A DNA stretch of 64,000 nucleotides from Phocaeicola faecium (GCF_014837055.1 NZ_JACSPQ010000006.1:124001-188000), one strand, 5' to 3'; shown: positions 17,016-25,380, numbered from the stretch's first letter. The notes: generated by a model not told the origin, from the letters alone. Made by a program: numbers and translations.

Positions 17016-18887
17016 TTATCTGCCGAGGAGGACGAGTAACACGTTGATGTCGCTGGGAGATACGCCCGGTATGCGGCTGGCTTGTGCCAATGTCTCAGGA
17101 TCTATCTTAATCAACTTCTGTCGTGCTTCGGTGGAGAGGGATTGCAGGTTGGCGTAATCGAACTTGCCCCGGATGCGGATGGCTTCCAGCCTATGTATCT
17201 TGTCGGCTATCATTCGTTCGCGGTCGATGTAGCCTTTGTACTTTATCTGCACTTCGGCTGCTTCGATAACCTCATCTTTCCGCTCCGTTATCCGGTCAAG
17301 CTCTTCCTTGAATGCCGAAACGTGAGGGGCTATGTTCTCAATGGTTACCTGTGGACGGCTGAGCAAGTCGATGAGTTTGCAGCCGTGAGCAAGGCGTGCC
17401 GTGCCGATGCTTTCCAGTGCGTCGTTGATGCGGTCGGCCTTGATAGAGTAATTTTTCGCGAACTCTACGATACGCTCTACTTCGGCACGCTTTTTACAGA
17501 GGAGGTCGTAACGGCTTTGTTTAGCCAAGCCGAGGCGATAAGCGCGTTCGGTCAGCCGCATGTCGGCATCGTCTTGGCGGAGCAGGATGCGATACTCGGC
17601 GCGTGAAGTAAACATACGGTAAGGCTCGTCTACACCTTTTGTTACCAAGTCATCGATAAGAACACCGATGTATGCTTCGTCTCGCCCTAATACGAATGGC
17701 TCACCGCCGTGGCAGTTCTGATGTGCATTGATACCGGCTATGATTCCCTGACCCCCGGCTTCTTCGTATCCGGTTGTGCCGTTTACTTGTCCGGCAAAGA
17801 ACAGGTTTTTGATTATCTTCGATTCCAACGTATGTCTTAATTGGGTAGGGTCGAAGTAGTCGTATTCGATGGCATAGCCGGGACGGTAGATAACCAAATC
17901 TTTGAAACACGGGATTCGTTTCAGTGCTTCGATTTGGATATCCATCGGCAGCGATGAAGAAAATCCGTTTAAGTAAAGCTCGTTGGTCGTTTCTCCTTCC
18001 GGTTCAAGGAACAGTTGGTGTTGCGGCTTGTCGGGGAAGGTTACGATTTTTGTCTCAATACTCGGACAGTAGCGAGGCCCGATGCTTTGTATCTGTCCGT
18101 TGAAAAGGGGAGAATCCGCCAGTCCGCTGCGCAGAACTTCGTGTACCTCTTCGTTGGTATAACACGTCCAACACTGAAGTTGCTTGAGTCGGCGCGGCTC
18201 GCTGATAAACGAAAAGCTGTGGAAATCATTTTCTCCATCCTGAGTTTCCATCAGGTCGAAACGGACGCTTCGTGCATCGATGCGTACGGGAGTTCCGGTT
18301 TTCATGCGTCCGGCAGTTACGCCGTGGCGCGTGATGGATTCGGTCAGATGATAAGAAGCCGGCTCGGCGCAACGTCCGCCCGCCAACATCTTGTGTCCGA
18401 TGTGCATCAATCCGTTGAGGAAAGTTCCTACCGTAAGGATGATACATTTGGCGCGAAACGTAACTCCCCAACACGTAACCAGTCCTGTCACTTCTCCGTT
18501 TTCAACGATAAGTTCTTCCACCGTATCTTGCCAGATGTGCAGGTTGGGAATGTTTTCAAGAATCTCGCGCCACGTCCAGATAAACTTCTGCCGGTCGCAT
18601 TGTGCGCGCGGACTCCACATAGCCGGTCCTTTCGAGCGGTTTAACATCCGAAACTGAATGGCAGTGCGGTCGGTTACCAAGCCCATGTATCCGCCCAGTG
18701 CATCTATTTCGCGAACGATTTGTCCTTTGGCGATACCGCCTACTGCCGGGTTGCAGCTCATTTGCCCGATTTTATTCATATCCATCGTGATGAGACACGT
18801 TTTCGAGCCGAGATTGGCAGCCGCAGCCGCAGCTTCGCATCCCGCATGTCCCGCACCGATTACTATTACGTCGTACTTAAAATCCAT
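17016..18887 (-). CDS. mnmG: tRNA uridine-5-carboxymethylaminomethyl modification enzyme (FAD-dependent)
   Basis: 623 aa, full length. With MnmE it installs carboxymethylaminomethyl groups at U34 of several tRNAs. The FAD-binding Rossmann motif is at the N-terminus (VIVIGAGHAGCEAA). Both MnmG signatures are present: GPRYCPSIETKIVTF and the GQVNGTTGYEEAGGQG region. The C-terminal MnmE-interaction domain ends in ASRIPGVSPSDINVLLVLLG. The promoter is probably the TATTTTTG box at 18914-18921. It heads the minus-strand run to apt and uvrC, and a parS site follows immediately after its stop. Confidence 0.98.
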   Translation of the reverse strand: MDFKYDVIVIGAGHAGCEAAAAAANLGSKTCLITMDMNKIGQMSCNPAVGGIAKGQIVREIDALGGYMGLVTDRTAIQFRMLNRSKGPAMWSPRAQCDRQKFIWTWREILENIPNLHIWQDTVEELIVENGEVTGLVTCWGVTFRAKCIILTVGTFLNGLMHIGHKMLAGGRCAEPASYHLTESITRHGVTAGRMKTGTPVRIDARSVRFDLMETQDGENDFHSFSFISEPRRLKQLQCWTCYTNEEVHEVLRSGLADSPLFNGQIQSIGPRYCPSIETKIVTFPDKPQHQLFLEPEGETTNELYLNGFSSSLPMDIQIEALKRIPCFKDLVIYRPGYAIEYDYFDPTQLRHTLESKIIKNLFFAGQVNGTTGYEEAGGQGIIAGINAHQNCHGGEPFVLGRDEAYIGVLIDDLVTKGVDEPYRMFTSRAEYRILLRQDDADMRLTERAYRLGLAKQSRYDLLCKKRAEVERIVEFAKNYSIKADRINDALESIGTARLAHGCKLIDLLSRPQVTIENIAPHVSAFKEELDRITERKDEVIEAAEVQIKYKGYIDRERMIADKIHRLEAIRIRGKFDYANLQSLSTEARQKLIKIDPETLAQASRIPGVSPSDINVLLVLLGR

Positions 18888-18913
18888 TGATTTATTTAAA
18901 TTTATACCGGTTG

Positions 18914-18921
18914 CAAAAATA
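18914..18921 (-). promoter_or_regulatory. -7 promoter box of mnmG
   Basis: On the minus strand this reads TATTTTTG, matching TAnnTTTG, 27 bases upstream of the mnmG ATG. Confidence 0.45.
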
Positions 18922-19258
18922 CAAAAAAAGTGGGAGTATTCGAAAGCGGCCGGTAGTATTGCTGTTGTTTTATATACGGAGAATCTGTGAACGTTTTTGG
19001 GTTGCTAATTGTTGAGCACCGGCTTCGAATTGTTTTGAAATCACCTTCATTATGCCCCGGAAAACGCTACCGCAAGCGTCAGTCATCTCATGCGGTAGTG
19101 TTGACCGGTTCTACCCATAGGACGGGGCAACGCTTCCCATAGAGTTTTTCACGGTTTTTGCCAAACCATAAAAGGCTTAAAATAAGCTCACTGTAAGTCC
19201 GGGTAACTCCGCCCGAAGAAAGTGGTGTTTTCATTTTTTCGCGAAAGGATTTTATTTT
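18922..19258. other. Divergent intergenic region holding repeat copy 2
   Basis: Between the divergent mnmG gene and the small membrane protein gene there is no coding frame I can support. It holds the second palindromic repeat (19054-19150), with the promoter boxes of the two flanking genes just outside this stretch. The rest shows no recognisable signal. Confidence 0.5.
19054..19150. repeat. Modular palindromic repeat, copy 2
   Basis: Same orientation as copy 1: AAAACGCTACCG, then CATGCGGTAGTGTT, TTCTACCCATAGGAC and TTCCCATAGAGTTTTT. CTACCGC pairs with GCGGTAG about 18 bases on. The second module is degenerate. It lies upstream of both divergent genes, so it is not simply a terminator for either. 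Confidence 0.7.
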
Positions 19259-19266
19259 TAAATTTG
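19259..19266 (+). promoter_or_regulatory. -7 promoter box of the small membrane protein gene
   Basis: TAAATTTG matches TAnnTTTG, 26 bases before the ATG at 19293. Confidence 0.5.
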
Positions 19267-19292
19267 CATCGGTTTTTAGAATTTATGTGCTT

Positions 19293-19475
19293 ATGTATGG
19301 CTTGATAATACTGAAGTTGATAATTTATGTGATAGTGTGTACACTCTTCTATATCGGACTTACCTTGCTCTTGCGGTGGCTCGGAGTGCACGAAGGGGTG
19401 ATTATTGTTATCGCCACACTGCTTACGGGATGTTTAGGAGGATATGTAGGATTTGTCCTGAAAAGGAAGAAATAA
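19293..19475 (+). CDS. Small two-helix membrane protein
   Basis: 60 aa from the ATG at 19293; a GTG two codons earlier is less likely. The product is almost entirely two hydrophobic segments, about residues 2-27 (ILKLIIYVIVCTLFYIGLTL) and 35-55 (EGVIIVIATLLTGCLGGYVG), with a basic tail LKRKK. I do not recognise the family. A consensus promoter box sits at the right distance, and a strong hairpin follows at 19507-19556, which supports a real gene. It is isolated on the plus strand between mnmG and the HTCS, so there is no operon context. Confidence 0.6.
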   Translation: MYGLIILKLIIYVIVCTLFYIGLTLLLRWLGVHEGVIIVIATLLTGCLGGYVGFVLKRKK

Positions 19476-19506
19476 CCGTGTACTCCTTATACATTAAAGT
19501 ATAAAA

Positions 19507-19556
19507 CAGAGGCGGGACATTCTACACAAGCAGATGTGTATAAATGTCCCGCCTCT
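19507..19556 (-). terminator. Hairpin terminator after the fructose-type HTCS (possibly bidirectional)
   Basis: AGAGGCGGGACATT and AATGTCCCGCCTCT form a 14-bp stem separated by about 20 bases, with a smaller internal hairpin. On the minus strand it is followed by TGTTTTA. It lies between two convergent genes and may stop both. Confidence 0.75.
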
Positions 19557-19580
19557 GCGATTTGGTAAGAGTCAGAACGG

Positions 19581-22325
19581 TTATTCTCCTTTCTTCCGCC
19601 GCAGGAAATCGGTCGGGCTTTCTCCGAAGTAATCTTTATAGCAACGGGTAAAGTAAGAAGGGGAGGTGAACCCCACCTCGTATGTAATTTCGGAAATTGT
19701 TTTTTCGGTAGAAGCCAACAGTGCAGCCGCTTTTTTCAGGCGGGCAATGCGGAGCAGTTCGTTGGGCGAATATCCGGTGAGCACTTTGGTTTTACGATAA
19801 AGTTGCGTGCGGCTCAATCCGATTTGTTCCCCCAAATCCTCCACGCTTACGCTGGCATTCGCCATGTTGGTTTCTATCAGCCGGCGCAGCTTTTCCACAA
19901 ACCCTTTGTCTGTTTCGTTGAGCGGCGTTTTTTGGGTAGGAGAGGTTTGGTCGCCGAAAAAGGTTTGCAAGCGGTGACGGTTCTCTATCAGGTTGCGCAG
20001 CCTGACTTTGAGCATTTGGGCGCTGAATGGTTTGGTGATATACGAATCCGCCCCGCATTCGTATCCTTGTATCTTTTGTTCGTCCATTGCGTAAGCGGTC
20101 AGCATCATTATCGGGATATGCGACGTTTGAATCTCACTTTTCAGTCTCCGGCAACATTCCATACCGTCCATGATGGGCATCATCACATCGCAGATGATTG
20201 CATCGGGCACGTACTTCATTGCCTGTTTTATTCCCTCCTGTCCGTCTGCCGCTTCGATAACCGTATATTGTGTTTGTAGCAGCAACTTCACGTAATTACG
20301 CACGTCTTGATTATCGTCTATCACCAATATAGTCTCTTTGTTTCCAGACATTACGGTCTCGGTATTTCTCCGTATGGTTTCAAGGTCGGCATCCAATACT
20401 GCACCCTCTTTCAGGTTGGTTAAAACGGCGTTTCTTTCCAGTCCTTCGGCGAGAGTTCCGGCTTGCTTCATGGGAATTTCGATGGTAAATGCCGTACCTT
20501 TTTTTTCGCCGCTTTCTACTTGGATATGTCCGTGGTGCATTTCTACAAATGCTTTCACCAATGCCAGTCCGATTCCTGAGCCGGCATGATGAACGTCTAT
20601 CTGATAAAAACGCTCAAAGATGTGTTGTACATGCTCTGCCGACATGCCTATGCCCGAATCGGTAACTTGCAGGCGAAGCCAGTCGTTCCCCTCATGGGAA
20701 AACTGCGATAAGGCCACACTGATGTGTCCGTTTTCGGGTGTAAACTTAAAGGCGTTAGAAAGTAGGTTGTACGTAATGCGTTCCAGCTTTTCCGCATCGG
20801 CTATCATTTGATAATCCTTTGGGGAGTTATCGGTCGTTACCTCGAAGTGTATATGTTTGCGGTACGATAAAGTGCGAAATGCCTCAGTCCATTCTTTCAT
20901 CTCTTTGTCAATATTAAATTCAGAAAGATGGAGGCTTAATTTGCCGTTTTCAAACTTGCGGAAGTCGAGTATCTGGTTTATTAAACGGAGAAGCACGGTT
21001 ACGTTTTTGCGTACGATGTTTAACAAAGCACGTTCATGCTCGTTTAAGTTCGTGCTTGATTCCAGCTGACTGACAGGGTCGGCTATCAATGTGAGCGGCG
21101 TACGGAAATCGTGTGACACGTTGGTGAAAAAAGCCAATTTTGCATGTGTGGCTTCTTCTAACTGGTGAGACAAACTGATAAGCTGGTCACGCTGTTCTTC
21201 TAATTGCGATTTCTGTTTCGACAGCTCTGCATTCATCCGGTTCTTGGTCCAAAAGGCCTTTGTCATTAATACCAGCAATGCACCCACCAATACTAAAATA
21301 ATAATGCAAGCATAAAGAAACATCCGTTGGGCAGAGTATCGAAGGAAGTAAGCATCCAACTGGTTGTCTAATATTTCTATCTTTTGGTCTAATTGGAGGA
21401 TATGCTCGGTTTGCATCTGCATGATGCGTGCGTTCGAACGGTTGACCAGCGCCGTGGATAAATTAGTGTCGCGCACATACGGTTTTCCTTGCAAGATAGC
21501 CATTGCCACCTGTATTACACGGTCGCCTCCCGTGGGGTAAATAAATGTAGCATCCAGTTCTCCTGCCGCCACGCGGTCTACCCCGTAACCTTCGCTCCAC
21601 ACAGCATCAATACCTACGAAAGCAATGTCTTTGGTTTTTCCCTGACGGGCAGCAGACCGGTAAGCCCCGATAGCCATACGGTCGTTTTGTGCAAATATCA
21701 AGTCGATTTGCTTGTGTTGGGGAAGAATGCTGTCAACCGCTTTTTCGGCATCTTGCTGAAACCATTTTGCATCTGCCGTGGCTATAATCTTAATGTCGGG
21801 TGTTTCGGCGAGCGATTCCATCATGCCGCGATGCCGTTCTACGGCAGGAGTCGAACCTTTTAGTCCGGTAATTTCTACAATTTGCCCTTTCCCTCTTAGT
21901 CGGTTTGCAATGTATGTTCCTACCCGTTTGCCGATTTCATAATTATCAGCTCCAACATAAGCGGTATATTTTTCGGAATGTATTTTCCGGTCTACCAGCA
22001 CGACAGGGATACCGGCATCAAACACCTCTTCGATTATCGGCGCAATGGCATCCGCTTCATTGGGAGCTACCACCAGCAAGTCTACACCTTCACGGATGAA
22101 CTCTTTAATATCTTCAATTTGTTTCCGGTTATCATCTTTTGCAGTTTTGATTTTTACCTCTGCTTGCGGATAAAATAAGGCTTCGCGGGTAATTTCCTTA
22201 TTCATCTGTGTGCGCCATTCGTCTTCACTGCATTGAGACACCCCGATTAAATAATGTTCATCTTTCTGCGAGCAGGAAGAACACAGAAAGAGAAAAGTAA
22301 AACATAATGCGAAAAATTGTTTCAT
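19581..22325 (-). CDS. Hybrid two-component system with periplasmic sugar-binding sensor (fructose/fructan type)
   Basis: 914 aa. Order: N-terminal signal/anchor, type I periplasmic-binding-protein fold (about 25-310; GVDLLVVAPNEADAI, IPVVLVDRK, FAQNDRMAIGAY), transmembrane helix (about 335-357), histidine kinase with H405 in SHDFRTP, ATPase domain (ERITYNLLSNAFKFTP, GSGIGLALVK), receiver (ILVIDDNQDV, phospho-Asp in IICDVMMP, about 660-775) and C-terminal AraC HTH (about 810-912). HTCSs normally carry beta-propeller sensors. The binding-protein sensor is the hallmark of the fructose-sensing regulator of fructan loci (B. thetaiotaomicron BT1754). The fructokinase and sugar permease remnant upstream fit that assignment. 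No GH32 or SusC/D is nearby, so the regulator may now control only these genes or distant ones. Confidence 0.9.
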   Translation of the reverse strand: MKQFFALCFTFLFLCSSCSQKDEHYLIGVSQCSEDEWRTQMNKEITREALFYPQAEVKIKTAKDDNRKQIEDIKEFIREGVDLLVVAPNEADAIAPIIEEVFDAGIPVVLVDRKIHSEKYTAYVGADNYEIGKRVGTYIANRLRGKGQIVEITGLKGSTPAVERHRGMMESLAETPDIKIIATADAKWFQQDAEKAVDSILPQHKQIDLIFAQNDRMAIGAYRSAARQGKTKDIAFVGIDAVWSEGYGVDRVAAGELDATFIYPTGGDRVIQVAMAILQGKPYVRDTNLSTALVNRSNARIMQMQTEHILQLDQKIEILDNQLDAYFLRYSAQRMFLYACIIILVLVGALLVLMTKAFWTKNRMNAELSKQKSQLEEQRDQLISLSHQLEEATHAKLAFFTNVSHDFRTPLTLIADPVSQLESSTNLNEHERALLNIVRKNVTVLLRLINQILDFRKFENGKLSLHLSEFNIDKEMKEWTEAFRTLSYRKHIHFEVTTDNSPKDYQMIADAEKLERITYNLLSNAFKFTPENGHISVALSQFSHEGNDWLRLQVTDSGIGMSAEHVQHIFERFYQIDVHHAGSGIGLALVKAFVEMHHGHIQVESGEKKGTAFTIEIPMKQAGTLAEGLERNAVLTNLKEGAVLDADLETIRRNTETVMSGNKETILVIDDNQDVRNYVKLLLQTQYTVIEAADGQEGIKQAMKYVPDAIICDVMMPIMDGMECCRRLKSEIQTSHIPIMMLTAYAMDEQKIQGYECGADSYITKPFSAQMLKVRLRNLIENRHRLQTFFGDQTSPTQKTPLNETDKGFVEKLRRLIETNMANASVSVEDLGEQIGLSRTQLYRKTKVLTGYSPNELLRIARLKKAAALLASTEKTISEITYEVGFTSPSYFTRCYKDYFGESPTDFLRRKKGE

Positions 22326-22347
22326 GGTATTTCGGTTTGTAAGGGTA

Positions 22348-22355
22348 CAAATATA
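22348..22355 (-). promoter_or_regulatory. -7 promoter box of the fructose-type HTCS, overlapping a palindrome
   Basis: On the minus strand this reads TATATTTG. It is embedded in a near-palindrome (ACAAATAT...ATATTTGT, 22347-22366) that could be an operator or simply AT-rich symmetry. Confidence 0.45.
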
Positions 22356-22512
22356 TTAATATTTGTCAGAATGAGAGATATAAAATGGATGTAATTGCCC
22401 AAATAAATGCCGGAATGTAGGTAACATTTTCTGTGGAGACGGTTAGGTGATTCTATCCATACGATGAGCTGCTTACGGGCTGAAGCGATACCTTCCATCG
22501 GGGAGCGTTGGA

Positions 22513-22562
22513 AAAAGAAAAAACGGGTTGAACCTTATGTGTCCGGAAAGGCTCAACCCGAT
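22513..22562 (-). terminator. Intrinsic terminator after the fructokinase
   Basis: CGGGTTGAACC (from 22524) pairs with GGCTCAACCCG (ending 22560), with one mismatch. On the minus strand a TTTTTTC run follows. It separates fructokinase transcription from the HTCS. Confidence 0.8.
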
Positions 22563-22582
22563 GAAAATAACTTTATTGACGC

Positions 22583-23464
22583 TTATTTTTGTGTCAGGTA
22601 GTCGGGCAGGAGAGGCATTGCTCCATTCTGCGTACAAACAAATGCCGAAACTTCTACCGCCAGCCGGTGTGCTTCGTCTACGGATTTCCCTTTCAGAATG
22701 GATGAAACGAAAGCAGCGGTAAACGAGTCGCCTGCACCCACAGTGTCGGCAACTTCTACTTTCGGCGTCTCGACGAATGAAATGTTTCCCGGCGTAAACA
22801 CATAGCTTCCGTTTACTCCGCAGGTAAGAATCAACATCTTCAGGTTATATTTAGCAATCAGAATCCAACATTTGTCTTGCAAGTCGATGCCCGGATAACC
22901 GAACATGCGGCTTACGGTAACTAACTCTTCATCGTTAATCTTTAAGATGTTGCACTTCTGCATTGAGTTGCAGAGGATGTCTTTTGTGTAAAACCCCTGA
23001 CGCAGGTTGATGTCGAATATCTTGTACTGTCCTTCGCCTTCGGGCATCGTGTCGAGGAAACGGTTGATTGTTTCGCGCGACACCACGCTGCGTTGCGCCA
23101 ACGAGCCAAAACATACCGCCCGCGTTTGTTTGGCCAGCCCTTCCAGTGCCGGAGTAAACGGAATATTGTCCCATGCCACTCCCTCTTTAATGTCGTAACA
23201 AGGAACTCCCTCAGCGTCCAGCTCCACCTGTACCGTTCCTGTGGGATAAGGTACTGTCTCAATCATGCAATTCAGCTTTTTTTCACGGAAATTCTCTAAG
23301 ATTTCCATGCCTAACTTGTCTTCGCCTACGGCGCTGACCACGCGGCTCTCTAATCCGAACTGTGAAACATGATACGCAAAATTAGCAGGTGCTCCGCCTA
23401 TTTTCTTACCTTCGGGAAGCACGTCCCATAGTGCTTCTCCCATGCCTACTACAATATGATTCAT
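22583..23464 (-). CDS. PfkB-family fructokinase
   Basis: 293 aa. An ATP-dependent sugar kinase of the ribokinase/PfkB family. The first PfkB signature region is near the N-terminus (GGAPANFAYHVSQFG). The second, with the catalytic aspartate, is DTVGAGDSFTAAF. GEALWDVLPEGKKIGGAP is typical of bacterial fructokinases. It would phosphorylate fructose taken in by the permease encoded just upstream (truncated here, stop at 23508, 43 bases away). The order permease-kinase-HTCS matches fructan loci of other Bacteroides. The substrate is inferred from family and context. Confidence 0.88.
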   Translation of the reverse strand: MNHIVVGMGEALWDVLPEGKKIGGAPANFAYHVSQFGLESRVVSAVGEDKLGMEILENFREKKLNCMIETVPYPTGTVQVELDAEGVPCYDIKEGVAWDNIPFTPALEGLAKQTRAVCFGSLAQRSVVSRETINRFLDTMPEGEGQYKIFDINLRQGFYTKDILCNSMQKCNILKINDEELVTVSRMFGYPGIDLQDKCWILIAKYNLKMLILTCGVNGSYVFTPGNISFVETPKVEVADTVGAGDSFTAAFVSSILKGKSVDEAHRLAVEVSAFVCTQNGAMPLLPDYLTQK

Positions 23465-23507
23465 AATATCTCCTGTTGTAAATGATGTGTTTGATAATAT
23501 GCTGTGA

Positions 23508-24180
23508 TTACTTTTTGATTTTAAAGGTATAAAAAAACAAATAAATAACTCCGATGGTCATAACGGCAACTGCTCCGTCTTGTCCGATGGCGTCGCTTGC
23601 AAACCCCATCAGCAGCGGGAATACCGTTCCGCCGAAAAGTCCCATAATCATCAGTCCCGAAACCTCGTTCTTCTTGTCGGGCTGAGCAAACAAAGCCTGC
23701 GAGAATACGATGGAAAACACGTTTGAGTTTCCAAATCCGATTAGTGCGATGCAGATATAAATAGCAGTCAGCGAATGAAACGTAAACAGTCCTGCCATAG
23801 CCAGCAACATACATATTACACTAATCAGGAAGAACACCTTAGCCCGCAATATCCGCAGGATAAACGCTCCCGAAAAACATCCTAACGTACGGAAGATGAA
23901 GTAAAGGCTGGTAGCAAACCCGGCTTCCGTCAAGTCCATGCCTACCCTTTCCATCAAGAGTTTAGGAGCAGTGGTGTTTGTTCCCACATCAATGCCCACA
24001 TGACACATAATACCGAGAAACGAGAGTAAGATGAAAGGTTTGCCCAACAGCCTGAAACAATCGGCAAATCCCGACGCACGGTCGCTCTCTTCTTCCTCGA
24101 TGGGAGTGGCAGACAGCATCAGTATCGCAAAGATAGCGATTACCCTTGCTGAGTAAATTTCTTTTTGGTTCTCATAGCAT
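23508..24180 (-). pseudogene. MFS sugar permease, N-terminal half missing (fructose/FucP type)
   Basis: From the first in-frame ATG (24119) 203 residues remain, forming about six membrane helices (FILLSFLGIMCHVGID, FIFRTLGCFSGAFIL, VFFLISVICMLLAMAG, IYICIALIGFGNSNVF, GLMIMGLFGGTVFPLL, AVMTIGVIYLFFYTFK). These correspond to helices 7-12 of a 12-helix transporter. The frame stays open without an ATG up to about 24177 (reading EIYSARVIAIFAILML), where the end of helix 6 should be, then meets a stop. A short ATG frame at 24175 runs only 11 codons in another frame. The gene therefore looks like an internal-deletion product that lost helices 1-6, while its promoter region survives. Function as a transporter is unlikely. 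Confidence 0.8.
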
Positions 24181-24217
24181 TAATATTGTTGCATGAAAAT
24201 AAATTTTTTGTTTGCTG

Positions 24218-24225
24218 TAAATGTA
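24218..24225 (-). promoter_or_regulatory. Probable -7 box of the truncated permease gene
   Basis: On the minus strand this reads TACATTTA, one base off TAnnTTTG. It lies 28 bases downstream of the direct-repeat operator at 24254-24283. Confidence 0.4.
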
Positions 24226-24253
24226 TGGCTAACATCTTGAATTACTATGTAAT

Positions 24254-24313
24254 AATGTTTCATCCTCTTGCACAAATGTTTCAATGCAACATTTGTGCAA
24301 GAGGATGAAACAT
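24254..24313. promoter_or_regulatory. 26-bp perfect inverted repeat containing 21-bp-spaced direct repeats (putative HTCS operator)
   Basis: The arms 24255-24280 and 24288-24313 are perfect complements over 26 bases around a 7-base loop. Inside it, ATGTTTCA occurs at 24255 and again at 24276, exactly 21 bases apart. On the other strand ATGTTTCA and ATGTTGCA are also 21 apart. The element is therefore two overlapping, oppositely directed direct-repeat sites. Direct repeats two helical turns apart suit AraC-type dimers. No T-run follows either side, so it is a poor terminator. Confidence 0.6.
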
Positions 24314-24314
24314 G

Positions 24315-24330
24315 AAGTCAAATTTGACTT
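24315..24330. repeat. 16-bp perfect palindrome
   Basis: AAGTCAAATTTGACTT equals its own reverse complement. It lies between the inverted-repeat operator and the end of the galactanase gene. It could be a protein-binding site or part of a junction. Confidence 0.5.
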
Positions 24331-24366
24331 AGGAAGAATGATGGTGCGGGGTAACTGTGTAATTCC

Positions 24367-25380
24367 TCAATTCTCCCCAAACGCTTCCATAATCGCCGTA
24401 GGATATCCGTCGGCAGTGAAAGCCCCCAGCACGTATGGGGTGGGTTTACATTCGGGTTCCCAGTAAAACACACCTCGGCATTTGCCTTCGGTTTCCGTGC
24501 GGGCTTGGCGGATGATGCGGGCGAGCAATGCTTTTCCCTCTTCCGGTTTTGCCGATTCCATTCCCGTCTCAACAATCATGACGGGGCAGTTGTATTTTCT
24601 GCTTACCCGGCGAATGTTGTCCATGCAGCGCGTGATTGCTTCATCGGCATCCTTTACATGTTTGTACATGATTGACCAGTAGGGATAGAGCGACATGCCT
24701 ATCATATCCCACTTGCCACCGTTGGCTTTCAGTCCGTCGAAGATATAGTTGTAAAGGTCGTTGTTGAATCCGTTATCAAGATGGACGATGACCGTGGCGT
24801 TCGGGAAGATGTCTTTTACGGCATCGTATCCCGCTGTGGTCAGTGCTGCATATTGGGACATGTTGGTGCTTGCGCGTCCTGCCTCCCAAAGGAAACCGTC
24901 GCTGGTTTCATTGCCCACCTGTACCCAACGCGGCTCGATGTTGTTGTTCTTAAGCAATAGCAGAACATCGCGTGTGTGCGTTGCCACAGCTTTCTTCAGA
25001 TCCTCGAAAGACAGATTCTGCCACTCGCGGGGGATGGTCTGGTGGGCAGGGTCGGCCCATACATCACTGTAATGAAAGTCTACCATCAGCTCCATGCCGT
25101 TTTCTTTGACTCGTTTTGCCATCCGGAGCATATCTTCTTTGTTGCTCCATTTGTCTTCCGGGTTTACCCATACGCGCAGACGGATGGCGTTAAGTCCTAA
25201 TTCTTTCATCAGAGCCGTACATTCACGTTCTTCGCCCTGTGTGTTGTAGAAACGGTGTCCTTCGGCTTCCAGTTGGGTCGTCCAACTGATATCGGCTCCT
25301 TTGTAAAAAATCGTATCGGTTTGTCCGTAGGCGGAGAAAAAGCTCCAAAGGGCACACACTATGGATAATAATTTCTTCAT
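24367..25380 (-). CDS. GH53 endo-beta-1,4-galactanase (periplasmic)
   Basis: 337 aa. It cleaves internal beta-1,4 links of pectic galactan (type I arabinogalactan). A signal peptide (LLSIVCALWSFFSAYGQ) without a lipobox cysteine suggests a periplasmic enzyme. GH53 landmarks are present: KGADISWTTQLEAEG, NAIRLRVWVNP, MVDFHYSDVWADP, the acid/base glutamate in WVQVGNETSDG and the nucleophile in MIVETGM. The ATG follows the GH2 gene with an overlap (the GH2 stop reaches 25377). A lipoprotein paralogue is encoded at 28072-29169, so this copy probably shortens imported oligosaccharides. Confidence 0.93.
   Translation of the reverse strand: MKKLLSIVCALWSFFSAYGQTDTIFYKGADISWTTQLEAEGHRFYNTQGEERECTALMKELGLNAIRLRVWVNPEDKWSNKEDMLRMAKRVKENGMELMVDFHYSDVWADPAHQTIPREWQNLSFEDLKKAVATHTRDVLLLLKNNNIEPRWVQVGNETSDGFLWEAGRASTNMSQYAALTTAGYDAVKDIFPNATVIVHLDNGFNNDLYNYIFDGLKANGGKWDMIGMSLYPYWSIMYKHVKDADEAITRCMDNIRRVSRKYNCPVMIVETGMESAKPEEGKALLARIIRQARTETEGKCRGVFYWEPECKPTPYVLGAFTADGYPTAIMEAFGEN

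Noticed and set aside
22440..22512. Possible sixth, degenerate copy of the palindromic repeat (TTCTATCCATACGATG, GGGGAGCGTTGG)
   Set aside because: No paired modules and only short partial matches; too weak to count.
24173..24175. ATG at 24175 as the true start of the permease, with a frameshift error
   Set aside because: The 11 codons it opens end in a stop, and a single frameshift cannot restore the six missing helices; the missing sequence is not in the window.
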